DNA of 64,000 bases from Antennarius striatus (Eukaryota; Chordata; Actinopteri; Lophiiformes; Antennariidae). This document shows, piece after piece, positions 64,000-64,000 of this stretch. Under the pieces are notes generated by a model, which searched no databases, had not been told where the DNA came from, and saw nothing but the letters and a program-made list of their open reading frames with translations. The stretch is from NCBI RefSeq assembly GCF_040054535.1, contig NC_090787.1:15011001-15075000 (forward strand), in the 5' to 3' direction. The number at the start of each line of letters is the position of its first letter. The stretch's first letter is position 1. Position numbers and translations under genes: made by a program.

Positions 64000-64000
64000 A

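Overview
This window is vertebrate nuclear DNA, most likely from a compact percomorph-type teleost. It has short GT-AG introns, (GT)n and (GA)n microsatellites, fish-type SINE/LINE/hAT/pogo/Ty3-gypsy repeats, and a gene order matching human Xp22.2 (FRMPD4 - TLR7 - TLR8 - TMSB4X). All genes lie on the + strand.

Positions 1-29750: frmpd4, a FERM/PDZ scaffold protein of the postsynaptic density. I could assemble 17 coding exons (4280-28418) by phase matching. The protein is about 1259 aa and ends in the PDZ ligand ETTV. The last intron has two AG acceptors 5 nt apart. The first gives the ETTV stop; the second opens a 401-codon extension (28419-29623). The introns hold a hAT nested in a hAT, microsatellites and a perfect 17-bp hairpin.

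Positions 29750-32290: intergenic DNA with a pogo/Tigger-like MITE, an L2-like fragment and a tRNA-derived SINE.

Positions 32290-40700: tlr7 and tlr8, endosomal single-stranded RNA sensors in tandem. Each has one large exon for nearly the whole protein plus a tiny 5' coding exon (five codons for tlr7; probably only the ATG for tlr8).

Positions 40658-64000 (open at the right edge): a tandem array of six beta-thymosin genes (tmsb4x-like; called U1-U6 here) in repeat units of 3.07-4.1 kb. The array starts inside the tlr8 3' UTR, so each unit carries a copy of the tlr8 polyadenylation signal. Every gene has a non-coding exon 1 with an ATTTGCAT octamer and TATTTAA box, a GC-rich possible exon 1b, coding exon 2, and coding exon 3 (outside the window for U6). 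The copies differ mostly by amino-acid-changing substitutions, and none has the canonical LKKTET actin-binding motif. U1 and U2 share a solo LTR at the same site. A 5'-truncated Ty3/gypsy element lies between U3 and U4, and an RTE LINE fragment lies upstream of U4.

The most unusual features are the rapidly diversifying beta-thymosin array beside TLR7/TLR8 and the 5-nt tandem acceptor that would switch the frmpd4 C-terminus. All calls come from reading the sequence and from memory of the protein families; no search was run.
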